Below are positions 1 through 8,369 of a stretch of DNA of 64,000 bases, one piece after another (position 1 is the first letter of the stretch; the number at the start of each line of letters is the position of its first letter). The translations under genes were made by a program, and so were the position numbers. The notes beneath the pieces were generated by a model, which worked only from the letters and a program-made list of their open reading frames with translations, ran no database searches and was not told the DNA's origin. This DNA comes from Bacillota bacterium (lineage in GTDB: Bacteria > Bacillota > Clostridia > Lachnospirales > Lachnospiraceae). The DNA is taken from contig JAEZLH010000017.1 in NCBI GenBank assembly GCA_023435895.1, forward strand, positions 186,001 to 250,000. The letters run 5' to 3'.

Positions 1-287
1 CCGGCAATTATTTTAGAGCAATCGGATTAGTCGTTATTTATCTGGTCTGCCAAATATTAAAGCAGGTGCTTCAGCCAAAAATGGTGGGAGACAGCATTGG
101 ATTACATCCCCTAGCAACACTAATCATACTCTTTATCGGTTTTAAATTCTACGGTGTAACCGGAATGATTCTTGGTATTCCTATCGGAATGGTGCTGGTT
201 AATTTATACCGGGTTGGAATGTTTGAACGATTGATTAGAGGTTTTAAAATTATCGTTCATGACCTAAATGAGTTCAGAAAATTCTAA
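1..287 (+). CDS. AI-2E family transporter, C-terminal fragment
   Basis: The reading frame is open from base 3 and the gene begins before the window. The visible 94 residues contain the signature of the AI-2E exporter family (DUF20/PerM/YtvI): QPKMVGDSIGLHPL followed by a hydrophobic stretch and a glycine-rich segment with MILGIPIGM, then a short polar tail. Family members are polytopic inner-membrane proteins; some export autoinducer-2, others (YtvI) are sporulation-associated with unknown substrate. The fragment cannot tell which applies. No terminator is obvious in the 93 bases before the next gene. Confidence 0.85.
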   Translation, partial: GNYFRAIGLVVIYLVCQILKQVLQPKMVGDSIGLHPLATLIILFIGFKFYGVTGMILGIPIGMVLVNLYRVGMFERLIRGFKIIVHDLNEFRKF

Positions 288-380
288 AATTTCAAAATGG
301 CACCTATACAAATTGCGCAATCAGTGGTAAAATAGTAAAAAATTTAGCAAGTTAATACAGTAAAGCTGAGGAGTGCAAGT

Positions 381-1175
381 ATGATGTGTAACAAGATTGA
401 AATGAATACGGAGGCAATAATATCAACCGATGAGATTAAATTGATTCTCGATCGATATCGAATCGGAAAAAAACCTTTGGCGAAGCTGCTTGGTTGGGGA
501 GAGACTACGATCATTCGCTATATGGAGGGGGACATCCCAACGAATGAATACTCAGGCAAACTAAGGCGTATATTAAATGATCCGGAATATTATTATGACT
601 TGTTATGCCAAAAGAAAGATTATTTGACAAATGTAGCTTTCCGCAAAAGTAAGAAGGCTGTTATGGCGAAGATGATGTCTTCCAGAATCTACGCAGTAGC
701 TTATTATATTGTAAATCGATGTAATGCAGACATCTGTGCCGCATATCTCCAATATTTACTCTATTATTGTCAGGCATTTTCATTGGCTCTCTACGACAAG
801 GAGTTGTTTCAGGAAGAGTATACAGTGAATGTGGAACATATGCCTTATTTAAAAATCTATGAGAAGATGAAGCGGTGCGGTGTCCATACGTTAGAAGGTG
901 CGGATGAGTTCTTGAATCAGGAGGATATTGAGTTAGTTAATATGGTTATGGATGAATATCGCTGGTTTGGGCCCAGAGCCTTAAAGGCATTGACTTCCTA
1001 TGAAAGAGCCTGTATGAAGCCTTCCCGAGATAAGTACAATAATAAAATATTATCCAAGGAAGGCATAAAACTTTATTTTAAAGAGATTACTTCCAAGTAT
1101 CAGATTAGTTCGGTAAAAGAGATATATAAATATCCGGAACAGAGGATAAAAGATATTATGGAATTAAGTAGATAA
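381..1175 (+). CDS. HTH plus Panacea (DUF4065/SocA-like) domain protein
   Basis: 264 residues, with a GAGGAG ribosome binding site at 368-373 seven bases before the ATG. The N-terminal third (about residues 15-75) reads as a helix-turn-helix of the MqsA/YgiT-associated type (LAKLLGWGETTIIRYMEG). From about residue 100 it reads as a Panacea/DUF4065 domain (YIVNRCNADICAAYLQYLLYYCQ..., then an acidic F-x-EEY segment). Panacea domains are known as the neutralising part of many toxin-antitoxin pairs, the partner toxin usually being encoded next door. Here no such partner exists: the upstream gene is a transporter and the downstream gene is typA on the opposite strand. The protein is therefore either an orphan antitoxin-like regulator or a domesticated transcription factor. 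The domain calls are confident; the role is not known. Confidence 0.75.
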   Translation: MMCNKIEMNTEAIISTDEIKLILDRYRIGKKPLAKLLGWGETTIIRYMEGDIPTNEYSGKLRRILNDPEYYYDLLCQKKDYLTNVAFRKSKKAVMAKMMSSRIYAVAYYIVNRCNADICAAYLQYLLYYCQAFSLALYDKELFQEEYTVNVEHMPYLKIYEKMKRCGVHTLEGADEFLNQEDIELVNMVMDEYRWFGPRALKALTSYERACMKPSRDKYNNKILSKEGIKLYFKEITSKYQISSVKEIYKYPEQRIKDIMELSR

Positions 1176-1289
1176 TTTTTATTTAAAACCGTTAAAAATA
1201 TCACGAAATAGTTTAGTGCTATATCAAAGTAACACGTTAATCATATGACTTGTATTTATAACAACACATAAAATAGTAATAGAAAATAT

Positions 1290-1378
1290 AAACGCCTGAG
1301 TTTACAAGTATTTCATAGACTGCTCCTCTTGAAGATTAATAACAAGCAGCAGAAAAGAAAATGTAAAATCAGGCGTTT
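1290..1378. terminator. Long bidirectional hairpin between convergent genes
   Basis: Arms at 1290-1306 and 1362-1378 are complementary with one mismatch (AAACGCCTGA against TCAGGCGTTT at the base). A second inner pairing CTGCT/AGCAG lies in the 55-base loop. It sits between the convergent Panacea gene and typA and has modest T-runs on both sides, so it could stop transcription from both directions. It could also be a processed small RNA; nothing separates the two options here. Confidence 0.55.
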
Positions 1379-1440
1379 AATAAGTTTTATAGACAATTGT
1401 AATAATTTGTTATATAATGGATAAATGAGTATTTTGTCAA

Positions 1441-3273
1441 TTAGTTGCTTTGACGATTTCTGCGATCACGCATACGCATAGTGGAATCCAGTATCTTTTT
1501 ACGAATACGTAAATTGGTCGGTGTTACTTCCAGGAGTTCATCCGTTTCAATGAATTCCAGAGCTTGTTCAAGGCTGAGAACCTTTGGAGGAACCAGACGA
1601 AGAGCATCGTCCGCACCGGAGGAACGAGTATTGGATAACTGCTTGCGTTTACATATATTTACCTCGATGTCTTCTGTCTTAGGATTTTGACCTACTACCA
1701 TGCCGGCATATACTTTGACACCTGCACCGATAAATAGGATACCTCTTTCCTGTGCATTATATAAGCCGTATGTGATACTTTCACCGGTTTCATATGCGAT
1801 TAAGCTTCCTGTTTTGCGATACTGAATATCGCCCTTATAAGGACCATAACCGTCAAACAGGGTATTCATAATACCATTACCCTTTGTATCAGTAAGGAAT
1901 TCGCCGCGGTATCCGATTAAGCCTCTGGCAGGAACGGAGAATTCAATACGGGTATGACCGTTACCGGCGTTATGCATATTAACCATTTCACCCTTACGCT
2001 GACCCATTTTTTCAATGATTGTACCGGCATATTCGTCCGGAACATCAATTACTGCATGTTCCATCGGCTCAAGCTTTTTACCGTCTTCATCGGTTTTATA
2101 TAATACTTCGGCCTTACTAACTGAAAACTCAAAGCCTTCACGACGCATGGTTTCAATTAATACGGAAAGATGGAGCTCTCCTCTACCGGATACCTTAAAG
2201 CTTTCGGTGGTGTCTGTTTCTTCAACACGAAGACTTACATCGGTATTAAGTTCTCGAAGCAGACGCTCTCTTAAGTGACGGGAGGTTATAAATTTACCTT
2301 CCTGACCGGCAAGTGGGCTATCATTTACATTGAAATACATTGCGATGGTGGGTTCGGAGATTTTTTGGAAGGGAATCGCTTCAGGGAAATCAGGAGAACA
2401 AATGGTATCACCAATGTGGATATCTGCAATACCGCTGATTGCTACAATTGCACCGATGGTTGCTTCATTTACCTCTACTCGCTTTAAACCATCGAATTCA
2501 TAGAGCTTACTGATTTTAACACGAACATTTTTATCCGGTTCATGGGCATTTAACATAACACAATCCTGGTTTACCTTGATAGTACCGTTATCTACCTTAC
2601 CGATACCAATACGACCAACATATTCGTTGTAGTCGATGGTACTAATCAGAACTTGAGTACCCTTATCTGGGTCACCTTCTGGAGCAGGGATATAATTAAT
2701 AATTGTTTCAAATAAAGGAATCATATCAACTGCTTCCTCTTCCATGGACAGGGAGGCAATGCCGGCTTTTGCAGATGCGAATACAAAAGGACAATCAAGT
2801 TGTTCATCATTGGCATCAAGCTCAAGGAATAATTCAAGAACTTCGTCAACTACCTCAGTAGCTCTTGCTTCCGGACGGTCAATTTTATTCACGCATACGA
2901 TAACCGGAAGGGATAATTCCAATGCCTTTTTTAAAACGAACTTTGTTTGCGGCATGGGACCTTCAAAAGCATCCACTACTAAAACTACACCATTCACCAT
3001 TTTTAAAACACGCTCAACTTCGCCACCGAAGTCCGCGTGTCCCGGAGTATCTATAATATTGATCTTAACATCACCATATTGGACAGCTGTGTTCTTAGAT
3101 AAAATTGTGATACCACGTTCTCTTTCCAGTGCATTGGAATCCATGACTCTCTCCGCCACTGCCTGGTTTGCTCGAAATACACCGCTTTGCTTTAATAATT
3201 CGTCTACCAAGGTTGTTTTACCATGATCGACATGAGCAATAATGGCAATATTTCGAATATCCTCTCGTTTCAT
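1441..3273 (-). CDS. typA: Ribosome-associated GTPase TypA/BipA
   Basis: 610 residues, the usual length for the family. The GTPase domain has the P-loop AHVDHGKTT, the switch segment RERGITI, the G3 motif DTPGHADF and the NKID motif; elongation-factor-like domains II, III and V follow, with the TypA-specific C-terminal region (RSSGADDALRLVPP). TypA binds the ribosome and acts in 50S assembly and stress or low-temperature growth. The ATG is preceded eight bases away by AAGAAGGT. A sigma-A-type promoter lies upstream, and the leader contains two small hairpins (3295-3310 and 3322-3343). The gene converges on the Panacea gene. Confidence 0.97.
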   Translation of the reverse strand: MKREDIRNIAIIAHVDHGKTTLVDELLKQSGVFRANQAVAERVMDSNALERERGITILSKNTAVQYGDVKINIIDTPGHADFGGEVERVLKMVNGVVLVVDAFEGPMPQTKFVLKKALELSLPVIVCVNKIDRPEARATEVVDEVLELFLELDANDEQLDCPFVFASAKAGIASLSMEEEAVDMIPLFETIINYIPAPEGDPDKGTQVLISTIDYNEYVGRIGIGKVDNGTIKVNQDCVMLNAHEPDKNVRVKISKLYEFDGLKRVEVNEATIGAIVAISGIADIHIGDTICSPDFPEAIPFQKISEPTIAMYFNVNDSPLAGQEGKFITSRHLRERLLRELNTDVSLRVEETDTTESFKVSGRGELHLSVLIETMRREGFEFSVSKAEVLYKTDEDGKKLEPMEHAVIDVPDEYAGTIIEKMGQRKGEMVNMHNAGNGHTRIEFSVPARGLIGYRGEFLTDTKGNGIMNTLFDGYGPYKGDIQYRKTGSLIAYETGESITYGLYNAQERGILFIGAGVKVYAGMVVGQNPKTEDIEVNICKRKQLSNTRSSGADDALRLVPPKVLSLEQALEFIETDELLEVTPTNLRIRKKILDSTMRMRDRRNRQSN

Positions 3274-3375
3274 TAATAATTACCTTCTTTCTTGTGCGAT
3301 AACGATCGCATATATCATAGAGCGGATTTATGAACCAATCCGCAATACTTTACTGAGGCCGCTCAAACATTTTAC

Positions 3376-3405
3376 ATTGTAGCATAGGGTAGAATTAAAA
3401 ATCAA
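3376..3405 (-). promoter_or_regulatory. Sigma-A-type promoter of typA
   Basis: Read on the minus strand there is TTGATT (3405-3400), an 18-base spacer and TACAAT (3381-3376). The roughly 100-base leader before typA holds an inverted repeat GCGGATT/AATCCGC (3322-3343) that could fold in the mRNA. Confidence 0.5.
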
Positions 3406-3633
3406 CGCATGTTTGGAGAAAATTTATAAAAATCAGTATATATATTTGTATAAAGTAACAGAATTTGGAAATAATTTAAATACCTATGATTTTTTACTTC
3501 TAAAAAACTAAATCGTGCATATATTTTAATCATAGGTGAATCAACTGTTTTTGACTGAACAGATAAATTTACCCCACATTTTAGAGTAGATTGGCGTAAT
3601 AAGGAACGCCGAGAAAGAAGGGAGAGGCACGAT

Positions 3634-4266
3634 ATGACAGATAAAGTATTTGATAACAATCAAGTAAGTATTGCAGGAGAGGTAATCAGTGATTTTTCGT
3701 TTAGCCATGATGTATTTGGGGAAGGGTTCTATGTTTTGGAGGTAGTAGTCAGCAGGCTTAGTAACTCTTATGACATGATTCCGGTTATGGTTTCAGAACG
3801 GCTCATTGATGTGAAACAGGATTATAGGGGGAAATTTGTTGAGGTCTTGGGGCAATTCCGTTCTTATAACCGCCATGAGGAAAGTAAGAATAAGTTAGTA
3901 TTATCCGTGTTTGCCAGGGAAATAAAAATGGTGGATGAATTATCCGAGAATGCAAAGCCCAATCATATCTTCTTGGACGGTTTTGTATGCAAGCCACCGA
4001 TTTACCGTAAGACACCCCTTGGCAGAGAAATTGCTGATGTTCTTTTGGCTGTCAATCGTCCATATGGAAAATCAGATTATATTCCATGCATCTGCTGGGG
4101 AAGAAACGCCAGATTTGCGGAATCCTTTGCAGTGGGTGGTCATGTTCAGATTTGGGGAAGAATACAGAGTCGTGAATACCAGAAGAAGCTTACGGAGACG
4201 GATTTTGAGAAACGTGTTGCTTATGAGGTATCGGTTAGTAAGCTGGAGTATCTGGAAGAATACTAA
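3634..4266 (+). CDS. Single-stranded DNA-binding protein with two OB folds
   Basis: 210 residues. Two tandem OB-fold-like halves are visible: residues about 8-105 and about 112-208. The second carries the strongly conserved Firmicutes segment CKPPIYRKTPLGREIADVLL, then NRPYGKSDYIPCICWGRNA and VQIWGRIQSREYQK, all typical of bacterial SSB. Ordinary SSB has one OB fold and an acidic C-terminal tip; this protein has two folds and ends in EYLEEY, so it is a paralogue rather than the replication SSB. It likely binds single-stranded DNA in the cytoplasm. Start: AAGGGAGAGG lies just before the ATG. It is monocistronic, with a terminator at 4344. Confidence 0.8.
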   Translation: MTDKVFDNNQVSIAGEVISDFSFSHDVFGEGFYVLEVVVSRLSNSYDMIPVMVSERLIDVKQDYRGKFVEVLGQFRSYNRHEESKNKLVLSVFAREIKMVDELSENAKPNHIFLDGFVCKPPIYRKTPLGREIADVLLAVNRPYGKSDYIPCICWGRNARFAESFAVGGHVQIWGRIQSREYQKKLTETDFEKRVAYEVSVSKLEYLEEY

Positions 4267-4343
4267 AATTTATGGCATAGAAACATTACATTATATTATA
4301 GAAGAAAGACAACAGGTAAAATGAATTTCATATTTCACATAAA

Positions 4344-4393
4344 GAAACAGATTTGATACTCTGCTTGGCAGGAGGTCAAATCTGTTTCGTTTT
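4344..4393 (+). terminator. Rho-independent terminator after the OB-fold gene
   Basis: A 13-base perfect inverted repeat (GAAACAGATTTGA at 4344-4356, complement at 4376-4388) is followed by GTTTTGTG. The loop is 19 bases. Confidence 0.75.
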
Positions 4394-4445
4394 GTGCGTA
4401 TCGTATCGAATAGGACGCATTATCCACAATCCTTGGAAAAATTGA

Positions 4446-4474
4446 TTGACAACGATTTTTTACAGTGCTAAGAT
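4446..4474 (+). promoter_or_regulatory. Sigma-A promoter of the lysine riboswitch-dapA unit
   Basis: TTGACA (4446-4451), a 17-base spacer and TAAGAT (4469-4474), placed about 35 bases before the riboswitch aptamer. Confidence 0.8.
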
Positions 4475-4509
4475 GTATTTACGAATATTGTGAAAAGTGT
4501 ATATTGCTT

Positions 4510-4673
4510 ATGGTAGAGGCGCATTGTTTAAGAGTAAGCTGTGGGATATGTCAGGAGTAGAGGAAAACAGCGAAAGGAAACAGTGCCGAAGTGATAATAA
4601 CCTGAATTATTATTGCTGGGCAAATGGCAAACAGCCATTTGACTGTCATCGTATTATGATGGAGTGCTGCCTA
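4510..4673 (+). promoter_or_regulatory. Lysine riboswitch (L box)
   Basis: The conserved blocks of the lysine aptamer occur in order: GGTAGAGGCGC (4512-4522), AAGAGTA, GCCGAAG, CTGGGC, the hairpin GGCAAACAGCC-like P4 region, GACTGTCAT, and GGAGTGCTGCC closing the P1 stem. An intrinsic terminator follows at 4737, so lysine binding is expected to end transcription before dapA. A chance 75-codon open frame across this region has no ribosome binding site and was discarded. Confidence 0.93.
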
Positions 4674-4736
4674 AAGAATATGTTAAGTATAGGGAATGCG
4701 ATATGTAATCAGGTATTTCCATAATTATTCTTTAGT

Positions 4737-4762
4737 GTCGACTCTGTAAGTCGACTTTTTTT
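4737..4762 (+). terminator. Riboswitch-controlled terminator before dapA
   Basis: GTCGACT (4737-4743) pairs with AGTCGAC (4749-4755) and is followed by seven T. It lies between the lysine aptamer and dapA, the position expected for an expression-platform terminator. Confidence 0.8.
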
Positions 4763-4873
4763 CTGCCCGTTTTGTATGCAATGTGGTTTGCACAACCAAT
4801 TCGTATGTAACGATTCGTTTTGTGATGGCGTATTCACGAAGAATGATATGGAAAGAAGATGGAGGTAAGAAGT

Positions 4874-5764
4874 ATGGCAGTTTTTAAGGGAGCAGGTGTT
4901 GCTATTGTAACACCATTTACAGAGAATAATCAGGTGAATTACGAGAAGTTAGGTGAATTGATTGAATTCCAGATTGGCCAGGGAACGGACAGTATTGTAA
5001 TCTGTGGAACAACAGGCGAAGCTTCTACGTTAACCCATGAGGAACATTTGGAATGTATCCGCTATACGGTGGAGAAAGTAAACAAGAGAGTTCCTGTTAT
5101 TGCAGGAACAGGTTCCAATTCCACGGATACGGCAATCTATCTCTCCCAGGAAGCAGTAAAATATGGTGCGGATGCGTTGTTAGTAGTTACACCATATTAT
5201 AATAAAGCAACACAGAAGGGGTTAATTGCTCATTTTACAGCAGTTGCAAATTCAGTGGAGGTGCCGATTATACTTTATAATGTTCCGGGAAGAACCGGTT
5301 GTAATCTTCTTCCCCAGACGGTGGCTACTCTCGTAAAAAATGTGGATAACATAGTCGGAATTAAAGAGGCAAGTGGAAATATCGCTCAGGTTGCAGATCT
5401 TATGAATTTGACAGGCGGCAACATTGAATTATATTCCGGTTGTGATGAAATGGTTGTACCCATTCTATCCCTTGGAGGAATCGGTGTGATTTCCGTTCTG
5501 TCCAATATAGCACCAAAGGAAACTCATGACATGGTTCAAACCTTCTTAGATGGAGATGTAGCGGCAAGCAGGGAGATTCAGTTGAGATTGATACCCCTAA
5601 TTAATGCATTATTCTGTGAAGTTAATCCGATCCCGGTAAAGAAAGCAGTTAATTTCATGGGCTTTGAAGTGGGAGCACTACGAATGCCGTTAACAGAGAT
5701 GGAACCGGCGAATGCAGAACGCCTCTTAAAGGAAATGAATGGTGCGGGAATTAAAACAGTTTAA
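4874..5764 (+). CDS. dapA: 4-hydroxy-tetrahydrodipicolinate synthase
   Basis: 296 residues from the ATG at 4874; GGAGGT at 4861-4866 is correctly spaced for this start and not for an in-frame ATG 15 bases earlier. It condenses pyruvate with aspartate semialdehyde, the first committed step of the diaminopimelate/lysine branch. Seen motifs: CGTTGEASTL near the N-terminus, YNVPGRTG with the catalytic tyrosine, and the Schiff-base lysine K164 in GIKEASGN. It is controlled by the lysine riboswitch upstream and is followed by dapB. In a spore former the pathway also supplies dipicolinic acid and peptidoglycan. Confidence 0.97.
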   Translation: MAVFKGAGVAIVTPFTENNQVNYEKLGELIEFQIGQGTDSIVICGTTGEASTLTHEEHLECIRYTVEKVNKRVPVIAGTGSNSTDTAIYLSQEAVKYGADALLVVTPYYNKATQKGLIAHFTAVANSVEVPIILYNVPGRTGCNLLPQTVATLVKNVDNIVGIKEASGNIAQVADLMNLTGGNIELYSGCDEMVVPILSLGGIGVISVLSNIAPKETHDMVQTFLDGDVAASREIQLRLIPLINALFCEVNPIPVKKAVNFMGFEVGALRMPLTEMEPANAERLLKEMNGAGIKTV

Positions 5765-5774
5765 TAGTGATTAA

Positions 5775-5850
5775 GATGCCAAAAGAGTCTGTTTATATTG
5801 TGGCAATGGCAATTTGCCAATGAATTTTGGTGAAAGACCCTTTTGACACC
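5775..5850. repeat. Structured intergenic repeat, copy related to 52921-53030
   Basis: The dapA-dapB gap holds nested inverted repeats: outer arms CAAAAGAGTCT and AGACCCTTTTG, and an inner TGGCAATTTGCCA. The blocks TGTGGCNATGGCAA and TTGAAAGACCC (here GTGAAAGACCC) recur in the same order downstream of the multicopper oxidase. It may be a terminator or attenuator between dapA and dapB, or a small dispersed repeat. Confidence 0.4.
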
Positions 5851-5911
5851 CTAATTATAGTTAATTACATTCAGAAATAGACAAAATAGTTCTTTTGATA
5901 GGAGGAAGCAT

Positions 5912-6670
5912 ATGACAAATATCATTTTGCGAGGTTGTAACGGTAAAATGGGGCAAGTAATTACAGATATCGTTGAGGCAGATGAGAATGCGGTTATTGT
6001 AGGCGGGGTGGACATCTACCAAAACAGAGTAAATAAGTATCCGGTTTATCAAAGCTTTACAAAATGCAATGTGAAAGCAGATGTAATCATTGATTTTTCT
6101 TCACCGAATAATATGGAAGAAATGCTGGAATTTGCGGTGAAGCGAGGGGTCGGTATTATTCTATGTACCACCGGATTATCAAAAGAACAGCAAGCAGCAG
6201 TGGATGAGGCTTCAAGTGTGATACCAATTTTTCAGTCAGCGAATATGTCAATGGGCATTAACTTAATCTCATTATTATTAAAACAAGCGGCAGCAGTTCT
6301 GGCGGATGCCGGCTTTGATATTGAGATTGTAGAGAAGCATCATAATAAAAAGGTGGATGCGCCCTCCGGCACAGCACTTGCTCTTGCAGATGCCATGAAT
6401 GAAGCGTTAAATCAAGAATATGAATATAAGTATGATCGTTCACAGGAACGCGTACCCCGTGCGAAAAAAGAAATCGGCATATCAGCAGTACGCGGGGGAA
6501 CCATTGTGGGGGAACATGAGGTTATCTTTGCGGGAACCGATGAAGTGATAGAAATTAAACATACAGCGTACTCAAAGGCAATTTTCGCAAAGGGTGCCGT
6601 TCAGGCTGCAAAATACCTTCCCGGTAAAGACCCCGGTAAATATAGTATGAGTGATATTATGAATCAGTAA
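5912..6670 (+). CDS. dapB: 4-hydroxy-tetrahydrodipicolinate reductase
   Basis: 252 residues; GGAGG at 5901-5905 fits the ATG. It reduces the DapA product with NAD(P)H in the diaminopimelate/lysine pathway. The N-terminal nucleotide-binding motif is GCNGKMG. The family signature EKHHNKKVDAPSGTA includes the catalytic pair H143-H144 and K147. C-terminal motifs VRGGTIVGEHEV and FAKGAVQAA are typical. The gene lies 147 bases after dapA and is followed by a terminator, so the two are probably one transcription unit below the riboswitch. Confidence 0.97.
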   Translation: MTNIILRGCNGKMGQVITDIVEADENAVIVGGVDIYQNRVNKYPVYQSFTKCNVKADVIIDFSSPNNMEEMLEFAVKRGVGIILCTTGLSKEQQAAVDEASSVIPIFQSANMSMGINLISLLLKQAAAVLADAGFDIEIVEKHHNKKVDAPSGTALALADAMNEALNQEYEYKYDRSQERVPRAKKEIGISAVRGGTIVGEHEVIFAGTDEVIEIKHTAYSKAIFAKGAVQAAKYLPGKDPGKYSMSDIMNQ

Positions 6671-6741
6671 TTTTGTTCATTCATTCTAGAATTGTTGATT
6701 TCGTTGATAAACAAGAATTTTAATGTATTTACAAACTATAA

Positions 6742-6790
6742 AGAGACTTTACTGTGGGCTCCTGGAGAGATTACAGAAGTCTCTTTTTTT
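6742..6790 (+). terminator. Rho-independent terminator after dapB
   Basis: AGAGACTT (6742-6749) pairs with AAGTCTCT (6777-6784), followed by a run of seven T. Confidence 0.75.
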
Positions 6791-7337
6791 GCCTTTTATG
6801 GAGCCGCTTATGCTCAGTTGCATTCCTTAGTGTTAAGGACTGAGACTAAATACCGACGAAGGCAACTATTCCTATTTGGAAAGGATTTATAAAAAGCATC
6901 ATGCCAAGTTCTGTCTGGAGTGAGCATTAGCGAAAGTAGCATAGATATCGCACTCATATCGCACACATTTCATGAGATAGTGTATATATAAGGGATGATT
7001 TGTGGTAGAATGGGAAAATAATAGCTATTATAGACGATTTAGGAGTGAAAAACCACGATTTTATGGAAATGACCTTTTATCAAAGTTAAAAGGGATGCTT
7101 CATTCAAAATGAATAAGAAAATTCTGATTATCTCGTGATATTAACAAAGAATTTACGGTATTTCGTTACGTTTGTTCACAAAATTTTCGTATTCTTATTG
7201 TATGATTAACACGATGTAATTTCCAGAGGTAGGAAGCAGAATCAGATGGCTTTCACTACTACAAATCGAAATAGGATGAGGATAATTTCTATAGTAGCTA
7301 TAGGGAGTATTCTACCAAGAATAAGGAGGAAATAAGT
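6791..7337. other. Gene-free stretch before the ABC operon
   Basis: About 550 bases with no supportable gene. It holds one copy of the short hairpin repeat (6851-6889) and presumably the ABC operon promoter. A TATGAT at 7201-7206 is a possible -10 box, but no good -35 box stands at the right distance, so no promoter is called. Confidence 0.5.
6851..6889. repeat. Short dispersed hairpin repeat, diverged copy
   Basis: TACCGACGAAGGCAACTATT then CCTATTTGGAA. It matches copies at 16428 and 34645 (TACCGACGAATGCAAATACT, then TTTTCGGAA). The ends CCGA and TTGG can still pair through a G-U, as CCGA/TCGG do in the other copies. Confidence 0.5.
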
Positions 7338-8369
7338 TTGATTGAAGTAAAGAATTTAGTAAAACGTTACGGTAATCATACTGCGGTGAATGATTTGTCA
7401 TTTACCGTCGACAGGGGACAAGTCTTAGGCTTTCTGGGGCCGAATGGCGCGGGTAAATCTACAACAATGAACATTATCACCGGTTATATCTCAGCCACTG
7501 AGGGAACGGTTACGGTTAACGGGATAGATGTTTATGAAGAGCCGGAGACGGTTAAGAAAATGATCGGATATCTGCCGGAGCAGCCTCCGCTTTATCCGGA
7601 TATGACGGTACGCGAATATTTGGACTTTATTGCGGACATTAAAAAAGTAAAGAAGAATCAGAAGGTTAGAATGCTTGGGGATGTAATGGAAGCAACAAAG
7701 ATAACCCATATGTCAGAACGTCTGATTAAGCATTTGTCCAAGGGTTATAAACAAAGAGTAGGACTTGCACAGGCGATTATGGGATATCCGGAATTGATTA
7801 TCCTTGATGAGCCCACCGTTGGTCTTGACCCAAAACAAATTATTGAAATAAGAGATTTGATTCGTGAATTAAGCAAAAACCATACAGTTATCTTAAGTTC
7901 CCATATTATGCAGGAAGTAAGTGCGGTATGCGATACCGTACTCATCATTGATAAAGGACAGTTGATTTTAAGCGATAAGCCGGAAAATCTCAGCGCTCGT
8001 CTGGGTGTAACTGGCTTAATGAAACTAACCATAAAAGGTGATAGCGAAACTGTTATCAGCGCTTTAAGAAAAAATGATAAAATAACAAATATCGAAGAGG
8101 ATGCAGAAAAAGAAGAAGGTATTGTAAAGCTGACACTTTATTGTGGCGAGAACGATGATATCCGTGAGGATGTATTCTATGCTATGTGTGAAGCAAAAAC
8201 ACCGATACTTGAGATGCAGACAGTTAGAATGAGCCTTGAGGATGTATTCTTGAAGGTAACAAATCAGGAGAACACATCACCTTTGGAGGAAGAGGAACTT
8301 CCTTCTGATGTTTCTTTAGATGAAAGTAAGAGTGAAGAGGAGGAGACTTCAAATGCTGGCGATTTATAA
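7338..8369 (+). CDS. ABC transporter ATP-binding protein, gliding (GldA) type
   Basis: 343 residues, starting at a TTG with AAGGAGGA eight bases upstream. Walker A GPNGAGKST, signature LSKGYKQRVGLAQA, Walker B LIILDEPTVGLDP and the switch SSHIMQEV are all intact. The C-terminal extension after about residue 310 is strongly acidic (EEEELPSD...ESKSEEEE). It heads four closely packed genes resembling the GldA-GldF-GldG export system, which in Bacteroidetes serves gliding and in Clostridia has no established substrate. The last codons overlap the start of the permease gene by 17 bases. Confidence 0.9.
   Translation: MIEVKNLVKRYGNHTAVNDLSFTVDRGQVLGFLGPNGAGKSTTMNIITGYISATEGTVTVNGIDVYEEPETVKKMIGYLPEQPPLYPDMTVREYLDFIADIKKVKKNQKVRMLGDVMEATKITHMSERLIKHLSKGYKQRVGLAQAIMGYPELIILDEPTVGLDPKQIIEIRDLIRELSKNHTVILSSHIMQEVSAVCDTVLIIDKGQLILSDKPENLSARLGVTGLMKLTIKGDSETVISALRKNDKITNIEEDAEKEEGIVKLTLYCGENDDIREDVFYAMCEAKTPILEMQTVRMSLEDVFLKVTNQENTSPLEEEELPSDVSLDESKSEEEETSNAGDL

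Noticed and set aside
2744..3226. 160-codon open frame opposite typA
   Set aside because: Antisense to a conserved GTPase coding sequence, with low-complexity Ser/Thr-rich product and no start signals.
3402..3659. 85-codon minus-strand frame upstream of the OB-fold gene
   Set aside because: It overlaps the typA promoter and the start of the OB-fold gene and has no ribosome binding site or recognisable product.
4497..4724. 75-codon open frame before dapA
   Set aside because: It lies across the lysine aptamer, has no ribosome binding site and its sequence is explained by the riboswitch blocks.
6692..6892. 66-codon open frame after dapB
   Set aside because: It runs through the dapB terminator and a repeat copy and has no ribosome binding site.
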